Shown: positions 54,782 to 61,601 of the stretch, piece by piece
Position numbering within the stretch: position 1 is the first letter of the stretch
How the letters are laid out: every line of letters begins with the position of its first letter
Source of the DNA: a virus
Length of the DNA stretch: 64,000 nt
Reading direction: 5' to 3' (one strand)
Virus record (IMG/VR): IMGVR_UViG_3300025121_000282
Location: 1 to 64,000 of that record
Notes under the pieces: generated by a model
Told to the model about the DNA's origin: nothing
Database searches by the model: none
What the model saw: the letters and a program-made list of their open reading frames with translations, nothing else
Translations under genes and position numbers: made by a program

Positions 54782-54846
54782 CCGCGACCTGGGCCAACAG
54801 CGCGGTAATCTCGTCCAAGTTGTAACATAACTGACTGGAGATTACC
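54782..54846 (+). promoter_or_regulatory. Structured leader hiding the ribosome site of the gene at 54848
   Basis: GGTAATCTC (54804-54812) pairs perfectly with GAGATTACC (54838-54846), a 9-base stem with a 25-base loop. The 3' arm contains GAG of the Shine-Dalgarno GGAG (54837-54840). A second hairpin, CCGCG (54782-54786) with CGCGG (54801-54805), overlaps the first by two bases, so the two could be mutually exclusive. This is the arrangement of a translational switch. No ligand is suggested. Confidence 0.55.
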
Positions 54847-54847
54847 C

Positions 54848-55303
54848 ATGGCAATGGTTCGCGCAAAATACCGGTGCATGGCCTTGACCCAGCATTATGA
54901 TGGTCATACAACAGCAACGTTTCGCCCTGTTTACCGCAATAGTAAACAAGGACCGGATGAGGAAAACAAACTATTCAGCCTGGAGACACCATCCGGCGAG
55001 GCTGAACTGAACTACACCGAGTGCCCAGCCGATTTAAAAGCTGGTGATTTTTATTATATTGACATGGAAAAATGTACTGGTGAAGAATGCCCACAGGCTT
55101 GGACCATAACAGGGACTGAGCGGCAAGCTGGATGGAACAACACTAAAATTACTTTAGCTCTTCCATGGCAATACTCCTCTGCAAATCCCCGATGCGGTTC
55201 TGTCCAGCTTGGGATTACTCGCCAGGAGACCGCTGACTTATTTACTCCTTTTGGTAGTAAGTGGAAAGTGACATTTAGTTTCGCTGAAAAGTCAGCTGAC
55301 TAA
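54848..55303 (+). CDS. Hypothetical protein, 151 aa
   Basis: Unknown. A mostly beta-like protein with one cysteine near the N terminus (Cys10) and a spaced group later (ECPADLK, KCTGEECPQAW), ending in a polar tail. The start codon follows GGAG by 7 bases, but this site is inside a hairpin. Expression is probably controlled at translation. Confidence 0.55.
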   Translation: MAMVRAKYRCMALTQHYDGHTTATFRPVYRNSKQGPDEENKLFSLETPSGEAELNYTECPADLKAGDFYYIDMEKCTGEECPQAWTITGTERQAGWNNTKITLALPWQYSSANPRCGSVQLGITRQETADLFTPFGSKWKVTFSFAEKSAD

Positions 55304-55327
55304 AGATTTTGGTTACTTTTTATGACT

Positions 55328-55398
55328 TGGTACCTGTACCAACCTGAGGGCAACCAAAGATGTCATTCAAGAAACTTTCTGCTCAACTCCGATCCGCT
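55328..55398 (+). repeat. Palindrome and leader shared with the cassette at 61542
   Basis: TTGGTAC-CT-GTACCAA at 55328-55343 is a perfect palindrome upstream. From 55339 to 55398 the DNA matches 61542-61601 at all but a few positions, including the untranslated CAACCTGAGG-CAACCAAAG leader and the first 13 codons (MSFKKLSAQLRSA). The palindrome itself is not repeated at 61.5 kb. Confidence 0.8.
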
Positions 55399-55599
55399 CT
55401 AAAGTTTTATGATATAGCCGAAACAATAGACATGGGGGACATAAGGGTAGACCTGCGAGACCGAGATACATGGTATGGTATAGCTGGGGACTTTAGGGGT
55501 ATAGAAAAATCATGGAAAGATGGCCCTCCTATTTACACCATAGAAGTAGCAGACCGTCTTGATTTGTTATCTGACTACGACAATGAAGATGTGGTATAG
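55360..55599 (+). CDS. KLS-family protein, 79 aa, ending at an amber codon
   Basis: N terminus MSFKKLSAQLRSAL is nearly identical to the protein at 61563. The body is different: a short acidic and aromatic protein with no recognised fold. It ends with TAG at 55597-55599. The same frame continues open for another 47 codons (see next entry). Its leader carries the repeated cassette sequence. Function unknown. Confidence 0.6.
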   Translation: MSFKKLSAQLRSALKFYDIAETIDMGDIRVDLRDRDTWYGIAGDFRGIEKSWKDGPPIYTIEVADRLDLLSDYDNEDVV

Positions 55600-55743
55600 C
55601 TGATAAACGAAACGACCGAGACTCTGCGTTTGATGCTTGAGAGCACATACAAAACTATATCTCAAGAAGAGGGGTATCATTTGATCCCATCTCCAGAGAA
55701 AATATTTGAAAGCCAAGACGCCTACATAAAAAGTGGTGTGTGA
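55600..55743 (+). other. In-frame 47-codon continuation after an amber codon
   Basis: After TAG the frame of the preceding gene continues without a stop for 47 codons to TGA at 55741. The peptide LINETTETLRLMLESTYKTI... looks like a real helical protein segment. It could be a readthrough extension, a separate short gene from ATG near 55633, or evidence of a nonsense mutation in a 126-residue gene. Other genes in the window use TAG as an ordinary stop, so the genome is not recoded. Confidence 0.5.
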
Positions 55744-55763
55744 CAAGTAACGCAACCCTGTAA

Positions 55764-55814
55764 CTGAGCCCCAGTTTTGAGTTTTCCTCACTGGGGCTCA
55801 GCTGTATTTGAAAT
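55764..55814 (+). terminator. Repeated hairpin with GTATTTG tail (cassette 3' end)
   Basis: An 11-base stem (CTGAGCCCCAG, 55764-55774, with CTGGGGCTCAG, 55791-55801) and a 16-base loop, followed by GTATTTGAAAT. From TGAGCC (55765) onward 50 bases match 61935-61984 with only one mismatch. Probably a transcription terminator or processing signal, similar to the hairpins at 34478 and 36972. Confidence 0.8.
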
Positions 55815-55864
55815 AGCTCTTTATTGGTGTTCGTACACACAAGAAGCAATGGAGATGTACGAGC

Positions 55865-56311
55865 ATGGAAAAGTTGTCTGTACTTTTACTGAAGTCAGTG
55901 CTTGGTGGTGAGTCTAGTGTTCCTAAAAAATACATGCACATTGACTTCAAGCCTCCTATGTCGGTAGCAGATGCCGCCGCCAAAGGGCTTGAATACAGGA
56001 GAAGAGCCTCTCCCTCAAATAAAGGAGGCTTAACTCCTGCAGAAGCTGCTAAGCATGGTCTGGGGTCCGGAGTACAAAGGGCCATAAACTTAAAGAACAG
56101 AGACCGCGTATCACCAGAAGTTATACGCCAGATGGTATCTTTCTTTTCACGTCATGAGAAGAACGCAACCATAGAGCCTGAAAACAAAGAAACCCCTTGG
56201 AACGACAGGGGTTATGTCGCGTGGCTTCTTTGGGGTGGAGACCCGGGCAGGTCCTGGGCTAATAAGGTTATGAACCAAATGCGTGCAGCAGATAATAAAT
56301 ATAACGATTGA
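55865..56311 (+). CDS. DUF5824-like phage protein with KLS N terminus
   Basis: After MEKLSVLLLKSVLGG it has the recognisable stretches KPPMSVADAAAKGLEYRRRA, GLTPAEAAKHGLGSGVQRAINLKNR and ETPWNDRGYVAWLLWGGDPGRSWANKV, as in a family often annotated as DUF5824 in phages and prophages. The biochemical function is unknown. The N-terminal tag resembles that of several other small proteins in this region. ATG 55865 follows a gap containing the hairpin terminator. Call by memory of the pattern. Confidence 0.65.
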   Translation: MEKLSVLLLKSVLGGESSVPKKYMHIDFKPPMSVADAAAKGLEYRRRASPSNKGGLTPAEAAKHGLGSGVQRAINLKNRDRVSPEVIRQMVSFFSRHEKNATIEPENKETPWNDRGYVAWLLWGGDPGRSWANKVMNQMRAADNKYND

Positions 56312-56321
56312 CAGTCCGACT

Positions 56322-56358
56322 TATAATGGGAAGTACTCCATAACTAGTAGTGTGGAGT
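56322..56358 (+). promoter_or_regulatory. TATAAT and Shine-Dalgarno-hiding hairpin before the PARP gene
   Basis: TATAAT at 56322-56327 could be a -10 element, although no -35 with normal spacing is seen (a TTGACA at 56308 is too close). ACTCCA (56335-56340) pairs with TGGAGT (56353-56358), 12-base loop, covering GGAG at 56354-56357. The likely start GTG 56366 lies 8 bases after it. Translation would require opening the stem. Confidence 0.45.
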
Positions 56359-56365
56359 GTCTCAA

Positions 56366-57910
56366 GTGGGAACTATTGCGCACAATGTCGTCCTCAACTT
56401 CACTGATCTGACTGGCGACAAGACCGGCTGTGTAACACTTGGCTCCAATAAGTTCTGGAAGGGCCACGTGGTTGATCACGGAAATGGTACTGCAGACTTC
56501 GAGTGTAAGTGGGGCCCTACAGGAGAGCCTGGGTCAGACAAAGGTAGCAAGAGGGGGATTTCACTTGCTGAGGCCATCAAGATTCTCAATTCGAAAGTGG
56601 CCGAGAAGGAAAAGAAGGGTTACACCCGCCTTCAGGTACGGGATGATGCTGAAGAGGCCGCCAAGCAGGCAGCGAAGGGCATCGTAGCGGCTGTGGCTCC
56701 TGGCATTGCAGCTGCTCCAGCCCCCAAGCGTATTTTCCACCCTGAGGTGGGTAAGCTTCTCTCCACGATTTATGGAGCTACATCTACAGTAGTTCGAGCC
56801 GGTTTGTCATCTCAGGCGGGTGCTACAGCTAGCAATCCCATCGGAAACCTCTCCGATAGCCAACTGGACATTGGTGGGTCGATCTTGGATGAAATCGGAC
56901 TCGCTCTTGAAGCTGAATTCGGTCGAGAGTCCACCAACAACAAAGCCACCACTTTCCCTCTCGCCAAAGACGGCACTCCCAGTCCGAAAGTGATCGACCT
57001 GACCAATCGATTTATGTCCAATGTTCCAAGGGAAATTGGGCGAGAAATGCGTGGTCGTGAGAATCTTCATCGACTGGTCATCTCAAGTTATGAGCGCCTC
57101 CAGGCTCAGCGTGAATTCCTACAACTGTTGAGAGACGCGCATCTGACGCAAGCAGTCTTTCAGGCAGCAGGAGCACAGACTGCCTCCTCTGACAAAGAGG
57201 CAGTCTGGTACGACGGGTTGAATTGTGCCATCGAGCACTTGGACCCAGCAAGTCCCGAATTCCGCAGGGTGGTCGAGATCTTTAGCACTGGCCAGAGTCA
57301 GAAGAACTCAAACTGGTTTCGTAATGGTCGATCCACTCTGCGAGTGGCTAACGTTTTCAAATACTGCAGAAACGGAACGGAGTCCACTTTTAGTGCCTAC
57401 GCCGACAAGGTAGCCCGAAAGCCTGGAGCAGTTGGCAAAATCATGGCATGGCATGGTACGAAAGCCGAAAACACTATCGGGATATCCAAGCAGGGTCTTT
57501 TGATGCCTGAGAATTTGCCGCGGGGTGTGAGTCAAACTGGCAAAGCCTTTGGAAAAGGGATCTACCACGCCCCTAACTTCCTCGTTGCTGGAGTTAAAAC
57601 GGTTGGTCCTTACCCCACTGATGGTACTAATGGTGCGCTCAAGAGCATGAACTATACCGGCATGTCTGGAGCCGCTTATGGTGGCGGGAATGCCGCGGCA
57701 TACATGTTTCTTCAAGAAGTGGCTTTGGGTAAGGCTGATGTCCATTTCTCAGCTTGTTGGGATAAACACCGCCCCAACGACTTCCCGAACAACGACTTTA
57801 TCTTTGCTTGTGGTGCCAAGAACCAAGGCGGTTTTGTCCACGACGAAATTGTGACATTCGACCAGAACGCACAGAAGTTCGCTTATTTACTTCTCATCAA
57901 GAGTGTCTAG
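56366..57910 (+). CDS. WGR-PARP: poly(ADP-ribose) polymerase-like protein
   Basis: This is a PARP1-type ADP-ribosyltransferase. Numbered from an upstream GTG at 56357, residues 20-95 form a WGR domain (DFECKWGPTGEPG, WGP for WGR, then EKEKKGYTRL). A Pro/Ala linker and a helical regulatory domain (about 130-310) follow. The catalytic domain keeps H-Y-E: WHGT (His366), GKGIYHAPN (Tyr403) and HDEIVTFD (Glu497). GTG 56366 fits the ribosome site better, at 514 aa. It would transfer ADP-ribose from NAD+, possibly triggered by DNA breaks. The gene is richer in G+C than the replication genes, suggesting acquisition from a bacterium. Targets are unknown. Confidence 0.92.
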   Translation: MGTIAHNVVLNFTDLTGDKTGCVTLGSNKFWKGHVVDHGNGTADFECKWGPTGEPGSDKGSKRGISLAEAIKILNSKVAEKEKKGYTRLQVRDDAEEAAKQAAKGIVAAVAPGIAAAPAPKRIFHPEVGKLLSTIYGATSTVVRAGLSSQAGATASNPIGNLSDSQLDIGGSILDEIGLALEAEFGRESTNNKATTFPLAKDGTPSPKVIDLTNRFMSNVPREIGREMRGRENLHRLVISSYERLQAQREFLQLLRDAHLTQAVFQAAGAQTASSDKEAVWYDGLNCAIEHLDPASPEFRRVVEIFSTGQSQKNSNWFRNGRSTLRVANVFKYCRNGTESTFSAYADKVARKPGAVGKIMAWHGTKAENTIGISKQGLLMPENLPRGVSQTGKAFGKGIYHAPNFLVAGVKTVGPYPTDGTNGALKSMNYTGMSGAAYGGGNAAAYMFLQEVALGKADVHFSACWDKHRPNDFPNNDFIFACGAKNQGGFVHDEIVTFDQNAQKFAYLLLIKSV

Positions 57911-58001
57911 AAAAGCAAACTTCAGTCTTGACAAGTCTCGATTGACCCTACCCCTCTTGTGACGAATAAGTTGTAAGCCCTAACCAACTGGAGTATATAC
58001 T
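57911..58001. other. Short intergenic gap, no gene recognised
   Basis: A 91-base stretch with TTGACA (57928) and TTGACC (57942). No good -10 at normal spacing was seen. GGAG at 57990 serves the next gene. Confidence 0.4.
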
Positions 58002-58145
58002 ATGGTCATCATCGTTATCCTGCTCGTCTGCTCTGCCCTCGGCTATGCCATGGCGGGAACCCGCAAGAAGGCCCTTGGAGCAATCCTCGGTTTCTTCCTG
58101 GGACCATTCGGTATCCTGATCGCCGCCATTGCGTGCAAGGACTGA
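58002..58145 (+). CDS. Small two-helix membrane protein, 47 aa
   Basis: Starts ATG 58002 after GGAG. The sequence begins MVIIVILLVCSALGYAMAG, with a short charged loop (TRKK), then ALGAILGFFLGPFGILIAAIA. This is a two-segment membrane peptide with a Gly-rich second helix, resembling small bacterial membrane proteins with GxxLGPxG. The role (holin-like, host modification) is not known. Confidence 0.6.
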   Translation: MVIIVILLVCSALGYAMAGTRKKALGAILGFFLGPFGILIAAIACKD

Positions 58146-58149
58146 TGCC

Positions 58150-58470
58150 ATGAGCACTTATTCAAAATGGCTTCTGACCATCTTGTCCGTGGTTGCCGTG
58201 CTTTCGGGCGCTACCTACTTTCATCGCTATAGGAAAGATCACTGCAAGGAACGACTCAAGGCGCAGGCTAGTGAATTCGCCATAATGAATGAGGGGGAGG
58301 TCCGAGCGTGTTATGGTGATCTCACCACGAGTGCGGCCCTGGATACCCATATCAAATCACTCGGGTTGGCTTCTGGGGCTGAGCTGACCTGGAGTGAGAG
58401 GCATGACGCCTTTGTCGCCATTGCCAAGGGTAGGTTCGCAGACGGCAATACGGGAGGACTGGTCAAATGA
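58150..58470 (+). CDS. Membrane-anchored or secreted hypothetical protein, 106 aa
   Basis: ATG 58150 lies five bases after the previous stop. An N-terminal hydrophobic segment (WLLTILSVVAVLSGATYF) is preceded by a Lys, so it is a signal anchor or membrane helix. The remaining polar part has two cysteines. The stop overlaps the next ATG (ATGA). Part of the secreted/membrane gene array to 59702. Confidence 0.6.
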   Translation: MSTYSKWLLTILSVVAVLSGATYFHRYRKDHCKERLKAQASEFAIMNEGEVRACYGDLTTSAALDTHIKSLGLASGAELTWSERHDAFVAIAKGRFADGNTGGLVK

Positions 58471-58646
58471 ACACCCTCCTGAAACTCGCCATGACCTTTC
58501 TTTTTGCTACGGGCTGTGGTCGAGGCACCACGTGTACGAGTGGTGCAGGCTGCTTCGTCGGGCTGTATTGCACATCTTCGGGGTTCTGCCAGGACAATTC
58601 CGAGAATGCACCAAAGGTCATCTACATTTACAAAGACTGCCGCTGA
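58467..58646 (+). CDS. Small Cys-rich lipoprotein with GLYC motif
   Basis: MNTLLKLAMTFLFATGC is a lipoprotein signal peptide with Cys at the lipobox (59 aa in total). The mature part has CTSGAGCFVGLYCTSSGFCQ, the motif C-x(4-5)-C-x2-GLYC-x3-G-x-C shared with the two following proteins. Disulfide bonding in the periplasm is likely. Starts inside the previous stop (ATGA). No function is known. Confidence 0.65.
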   Translation: MNTLLKLAMTFLFATGCGRGTTCTSGAGCFVGLYCTSSGFCQDNSENAPKVIYIYKDCR

Positions 58647-58648
58647 AC

Positions 58649-58870
58649 ATGAATACCCTCCTAATCCTCACCTTCATCCTGGCCTGTGGGTGCTCCCGTC
58701 TGGGAGAGGATTGCTTCAACCATTGGGATTGTGACGACAACCAGAGGTGTTCTTTTTCTGGCACCTGTCGTTTGTCTTGGTATCTGGACAGATGTGTGGA
58801 GAAGAATTCCTGCGCCCATGGGCTGTATTGCTCAGACCCAGGCGTCTGCCTGCGGGAACCGAAGGACTGA
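58649..58870 (+). CDS. Small Cys-rich lipoprotein with GLYC motif, second copy
   Basis: MNTLLILTFILACGC has a lipobox. Mature residues include CFNHWDCDDNQRCSFSGTC and CVEKNSCAHGLYCSDPGVC, so two cysteine repeats of knottin type. 73 residues. Starts two bases after the previous stop. The GLYC repeat is shared with the neighbours. A secreted disulfide protein is inferred. Confidence 0.68.
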   Translation: MNTLLILTFILACGCSRLGEDCFNHWDCDDNQRCSFSGTCRLSWYLDRCVEKNSCAHGLYCSDPGVCLREPKD

Positions 58871-58874
58871 TCCC

Positions 58875-59141
58875 ATGAACACCTTCCTCAAATTCCTTCT
58901 GATCGCGTCCCTCATTGCCCCCAGCGCCGTTCAGGCCAAGCCCTGCGGTCGCGGGTACATCGCGGACAACAAGGTCTGTCACAAGGGTGGTGGATACTAC
59001 CTCCCGGCCCCCGCCCGCAAAGTGCCCAAGACCAAGGGACGTCTTGGTTCTGTGTGTGCCAGCAACTCGGAGTGCAAGAAAGGGCTGTACTGTACCACAT
59101 CGGGTTATTGTCAGGAGAACAACCACAAGGTGGCCAAATGA
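58875..59141 (+). CDS. Secreted Cys-rich protein with CHKGGG and GLYC motifs
   Basis: A Sec signal peptide (MNTFLKFLLIASLIAPSAVQA) with likely cleavage at AQA. The mature part opens KPCGRGYIADNKVCHKGGG, resembling short secreted proteins of Gram-negative bacteria, and ends CASNSECKKGLYCTTSGYCQ. 88 residues. Overlaps the next gene start (ATGA). Function unknown. Confidence 0.7.
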   Translation: MNTFLKFLLIASLIAPSAVQAKPCGRGYIADNKVCHKGGGYYLPAPARKVPKTKGRLGSVCASNSECKKGLYCTTSGYCQENNHKVAK

Positions 59142-59473
59142 ACACCCTGAATACCATCCTGACAATAACCCTGGTCACTGCCCTCATCTTGCCCAATGCG
59201 GCCGGCGCCAAGCCATGTGGGGATAGTTACATCTCAGACAACGAGACCTGTCACAAAGGCGGGGGCGGGGATGACAGCACCCCGCCTTCTTGGGGAAGTG
59301 TTATCCTTTGGAGTTCAGTGGTTGTTGGGGGCTTGTTTTTCCTGGCCTGGGCCACGAGTAAAAGCGGCAACCCGTCTCACGGTACAGGTCCTGGCCCAAA
59401 TGTGCAGCGGGGCGACTCGTTCGAGTCCTTTGTACAAGACCTCGGCGGGACTGTCACTATCACTCACAAGTGA
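59138..59473 (+). CDS. Secreted/membrane protein with CHKGGG motif
   Basis: A signal peptide (MNTLNTILTITLVTALILPNAAGA) is followed by KPCGDSYISDNETCHKGGG, closely matching the preceding gene (KPCGRGYIADNKVCHKGGG). After it comes a transmembrane helix (VILWSSVVVGGLFFLAWA) and a Gly/Ser-rich tail. So it is a paralogue of the preceding protein that gained a membrane anchor and lost the GLYC part. 111 residues. Function unknown. Confidence 0.65.
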   Translation: MNTLNTILTITLVTALILPNAAGAKPCGDSYISDNETCHKGGGGDDSTPPSWGSVILWSSVVVGGLFFLAWATSKSGNPSHGTGPGPNVQRGDSFESFVQDLGGTVTITHK

Positions 59474-59480
59474 GGAGAAA

Positions 59481-59702
59481 ATGGCACATAGACCTAACAG
59501 AACCCTGCAAGACACAGATGACCACATTGTTTCAATTGTGGTCGTGATTGTAGCCGTACTATTCGCACTTGGGGTTGGGGTGTATACAGTCTCATCCAGC
59601 ATCGACTGTGACCGCAAGTGTGCACCCAAGCAGGGTGTATTCGCCCGCCAAATCATGTCTTACCAGTGTGTCTGTGTAGACCCAGAAGACATAAAAGAAT
59701 AG
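59481..59702 (+). CDS. Small single-pass membrane protein, 73 aa
   Basis: ATG 59481 follows GAGGAG (strong). The sequence has a central hydrophobic helix (IVSIVVVIVAVLFALGVGVYTV) and a C-terminal part with four cysteines (CDRKC and CVC). Ends at TAG. Function unknown, last member of the secreted/membrane run. Confidence 0.65.
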   Translation: MAHRPNRTLQDTDDHIVSIVVVIVAVLFALGVGVYTVSSSIDCDRKCAPKQGVFARQIMSYQCVCVDPEDIKE

Positions 59703-59725
59703 CCTTTTAATTTGGTTTTGATGTT

Positions 59726-60109
59726 ATGCAAAAACTCTCTACCAAACTCAAAAACATATTCAGAAATAAAATCACTCCTCGGATCAAGACGGAGTTTGCC
59801 AATCGGGCCGAGAAGGCCGGATTGGACGGCAAAGGTCGTTTCCCTACTATAGGCAGGGCCATTAACATCATCAATGGCATCCTTGAAAAGCCCTACACCC
59901 TGAGTGATGGCACCCAAGTCTCCATAGAATTGGACGACATCACCTCTGCGGACCTTTTCGTGAAGAGTCCGGCACCCGCTCTTTCCATCTCGCCTTTAAA
60001 ACTACTGACCCTTTTCTCTCCGGACCCCATTGGCAACTCGATGCTTGCCATGTCCTGGCACTACATCAAAGAGCGGGACAACTACGAGGTCCTGGCCTAC
60101 CTGTCGTAA
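59726..60109 (+). CDS. KLS-family hypothetical protein, 127 aa
   Basis: Starts MQKLSTKLKNIFRN, a variant of the KLSxQLR N terminus. The rest is mixed. DGTQVSIELDDITSADLF is a notable middle segment. No domain recognised. The next gene is separated by 48 bases. Confidence 0.6.
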   Translation: MQKLSTKLKNIFRNKITPRIKTEFANRAEKAGLDGKGRFPTIGRAINIINGILEKPYTLSDGTQVSIELDDITSADLFVKSPAPALSISPLKLLTLFSPDPIGNSMLAMSWHYIKERDNYEVLAYLS

Positions 60110-60157
60110 TTGACCCGCTATAAACTTATGGTAAATAACTCCGAGGGACTATTATAA

Positions 60158-60592
60158 ATGACCGATAAACTCTCAGATCAACTCCGTTTTGCCATGGCTT
60201 TCTCCCGGAGAGATTTTATAGACAGAGCCCACGAGTACATTGCTGGTGCCATCATAGAGTTTTATAAGGTTAAGCTCGCTAAGAAAAATGGTTTTACTAA
60301 GTGGGTTGTACACTGGGATAACGAGTCTAAGCGGTTGATTGACAGACAACTTGTTCTGCTATTTCTGCACCCCATCCGTGGATTTAAAGACACGAAGTCT
60401 GCGGCTTTGCAGGCGCTTAGTGATATCATGGTTGGCAGCAATGGGTACCAAACTGTCGCCACTAATGATGTAAAGAAGGATTTTAAAGTTCAGGGTCTCC
60501 AGACAGGCCTAGACGAGCAAGACGCCCAAGACTTTAAAAACTGGGTCAGTTTGGCCATTGAGGCTAATCATGACCTGAGGGTCCGAAAATGA
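60158..60592 (+). CDS. KLS-family protein, tandem paralogue A
   Basis: MTDKLSDQLRFAMAFSRRDFIDRAHEYIAGAI starts a 144-residue helical protein, about 60 per cent identical to the next gene by eye in the first 100 residues, including RAHEYI, HWDNE and LFLHPIRGF. CCGAGGGAC lies upstream of the ATG. Function unknown. Tandem duplication is clear. Confidence 0.68.
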   Translation: MTDKLSDQLRFAMAFSRRDFIDRAHEYIAGAIIEFYKVKLAKKNGFTKWVVHWDNESKRLIDRQLVLLFLHPIRGFKDTKSAALQALSDIMVGSNGYQTVATNDVKKDFKVQGLQTGLDEQDAQDFKNWVSLAIEANHDLRVRK

Positions 60593-61008
60593 CCGATAAA
60601 CTCTCAGACCAACTTCGCTATGCAATGGCTTTCTCCCGTCGCGACTTCATCGACAGAGCCCACGAGTACATCTCAGGTGCTATCAGAGAATTCTATAAAG
60701 CTAAACTGGCCCGTAAAAATGGCCTTACTGAGTGGGTCACCCACTGGGATAACGAGGCAAAGCGTTTGGTAAATGACCAGCTTGCTGCGTTATTCTTGCA
60801 TCCGATTCGAGGTTTTAAAAACAAGAAACAAGCTGCCACTCAGGCATTCGAGGACATCTTTGAAAAAAGTGCGGGGTACCAGAGGATCGCTACTACTACC
60901 GTCAAACGAGACTTTAACGTCACCGGTCTAGTCCACAGCCTCGATGTCAGTGATGCTGATGAGTTTCGAGAGTGGGTATTGTCAGTCATCAGCGAGTCGG
61001 AGGACTAA
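60589..61008 (+). CDS. KLS-family protein, tandem paralogue B
   Basis: 139 residues, starts MTDKLSDQLRYAMAFSRRDFIDRAHEYISGAI, and shares most conserved blocks with paralogue A. The ATG overlaps the stop of A (ATGA). It is followed by a very short third copy of the 5' end (61014). Function unknown. Confidence 0.68.
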   Translation: MTDKLSDQLRYAMAFSRRDFIDRAHEYISGAIREFYKAKLARKNGLTEWVTHWDNEAKRLVNDQLAALFLHPIRGFKNKKQAATQAFEDIFEKSAGYQRIATTTVKRDFNVTGLVHSLDVSDADEFREWVLSVISESED

Positions 61009-61013
61009 TTGCA

Positions 61014-61043
61014 ATGACTGATAAACTATCAAAGAGTCACTAG
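61014..61043 (+). pseudogene. Remnant of a third KLS copy (10 codons)
   Basis: ATGACTGATAAACTATCAAA matches the start codons of the paralogues at 60158 and 60589, then reaches TAG after nine residues (MTDKLSKSH). It looks like the end of a deleted third copy. Alternatively it is a leader peptide for the next gene. Confidence 0.6.
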
Positions 61044-61091
61044 ACAATACCCCCTTAATATGTTTTATTGGCAAAAATAGGAGTTAGTAAA

Positions 61092-61484
61092 ATGAATAAA
61101 CTCTCTGTCCAACTCCGTGAAGCCGCCGCAGACTACAGGTCTTGGTTCATTGTCCTTGACAAGGATGGGGACGAGCCGAAGACTGAGTACAAGGTGAGCG
61201 GGTGGACTACCCTGCTCAGTACCCTGGATGATGCAGCTGACGTGGCTGGTTATGACGCAGACGAGGAAAAGTATACCATTTTTGAGGTACTTCCCACTTC
61301 TGACATTTACCCCCACTCCAAAGCCATTGACCTGGGGGCCACAGGAGAACCGCACGAAGATGGGGCAGAACCTGGAGAATCAGAGTACCCTTCTGGTCAG
61401 CCCATGGCTATGGTAAAAGGCAAGAGCTATAATGTGGTTAAGACATACAAATATGACACAGACAAGAAAAAGTTTGTGAACTAA
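61092..61484 (+). CDS. KLS-family hypothetical protein, 130 aa
   Basis: ATG 61092 (MNKLSVQLREAAADY) was chosen since AGGAG lies about 10 bases upstream. An earlier ATG would give a different leader. The middle is acidic and the C-terminal end Lys/Tyr-rich. The KLS N terminus is the only shared feature. Function unknown. Confidence 0.62.
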   Translation: MNKLSVQLREAAADYRSWFIVLDKDGDEPKTEYKVSGWTTLLSTLDDAADVAGYDADEEKYTIFEVLPTSDIYPHSKAIDLGATGEPHEDGAEPGESEYPSGQPMAMVKGKSYNVVKTYKYDTDKKKFVN

Positions 61485-61541
61485 ATAGCACTGATCACTG
61501 GTCCCACTTGGTCATTGTTTTATAGGCCTTTGTGATTACAG

Positions 61542-61601
61542 CCAACCTGAGGACAACCAAAGATGTCTTTCAAGAAACTTTCTGCTCAACTTCGTTCTGC
61601 C
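61542..61601 (+). repeat. Cassette leader repeat, second copy
   Basis: Nearly identical to 55339-55398. It includes the untranslated CAACCTGAGGACAACCAAAG leader and the first codons of the following gene. Marks the 5' border of the second cassette. Confidence 0.8.

Noticed and set aside
56308-56327. TTGACA and TATAAT as a full promoter before the PARP gene
   Set aside because: The spacing is only 8 bases, too short for sigma70. Only the -10 is kept as a weak suggestion.
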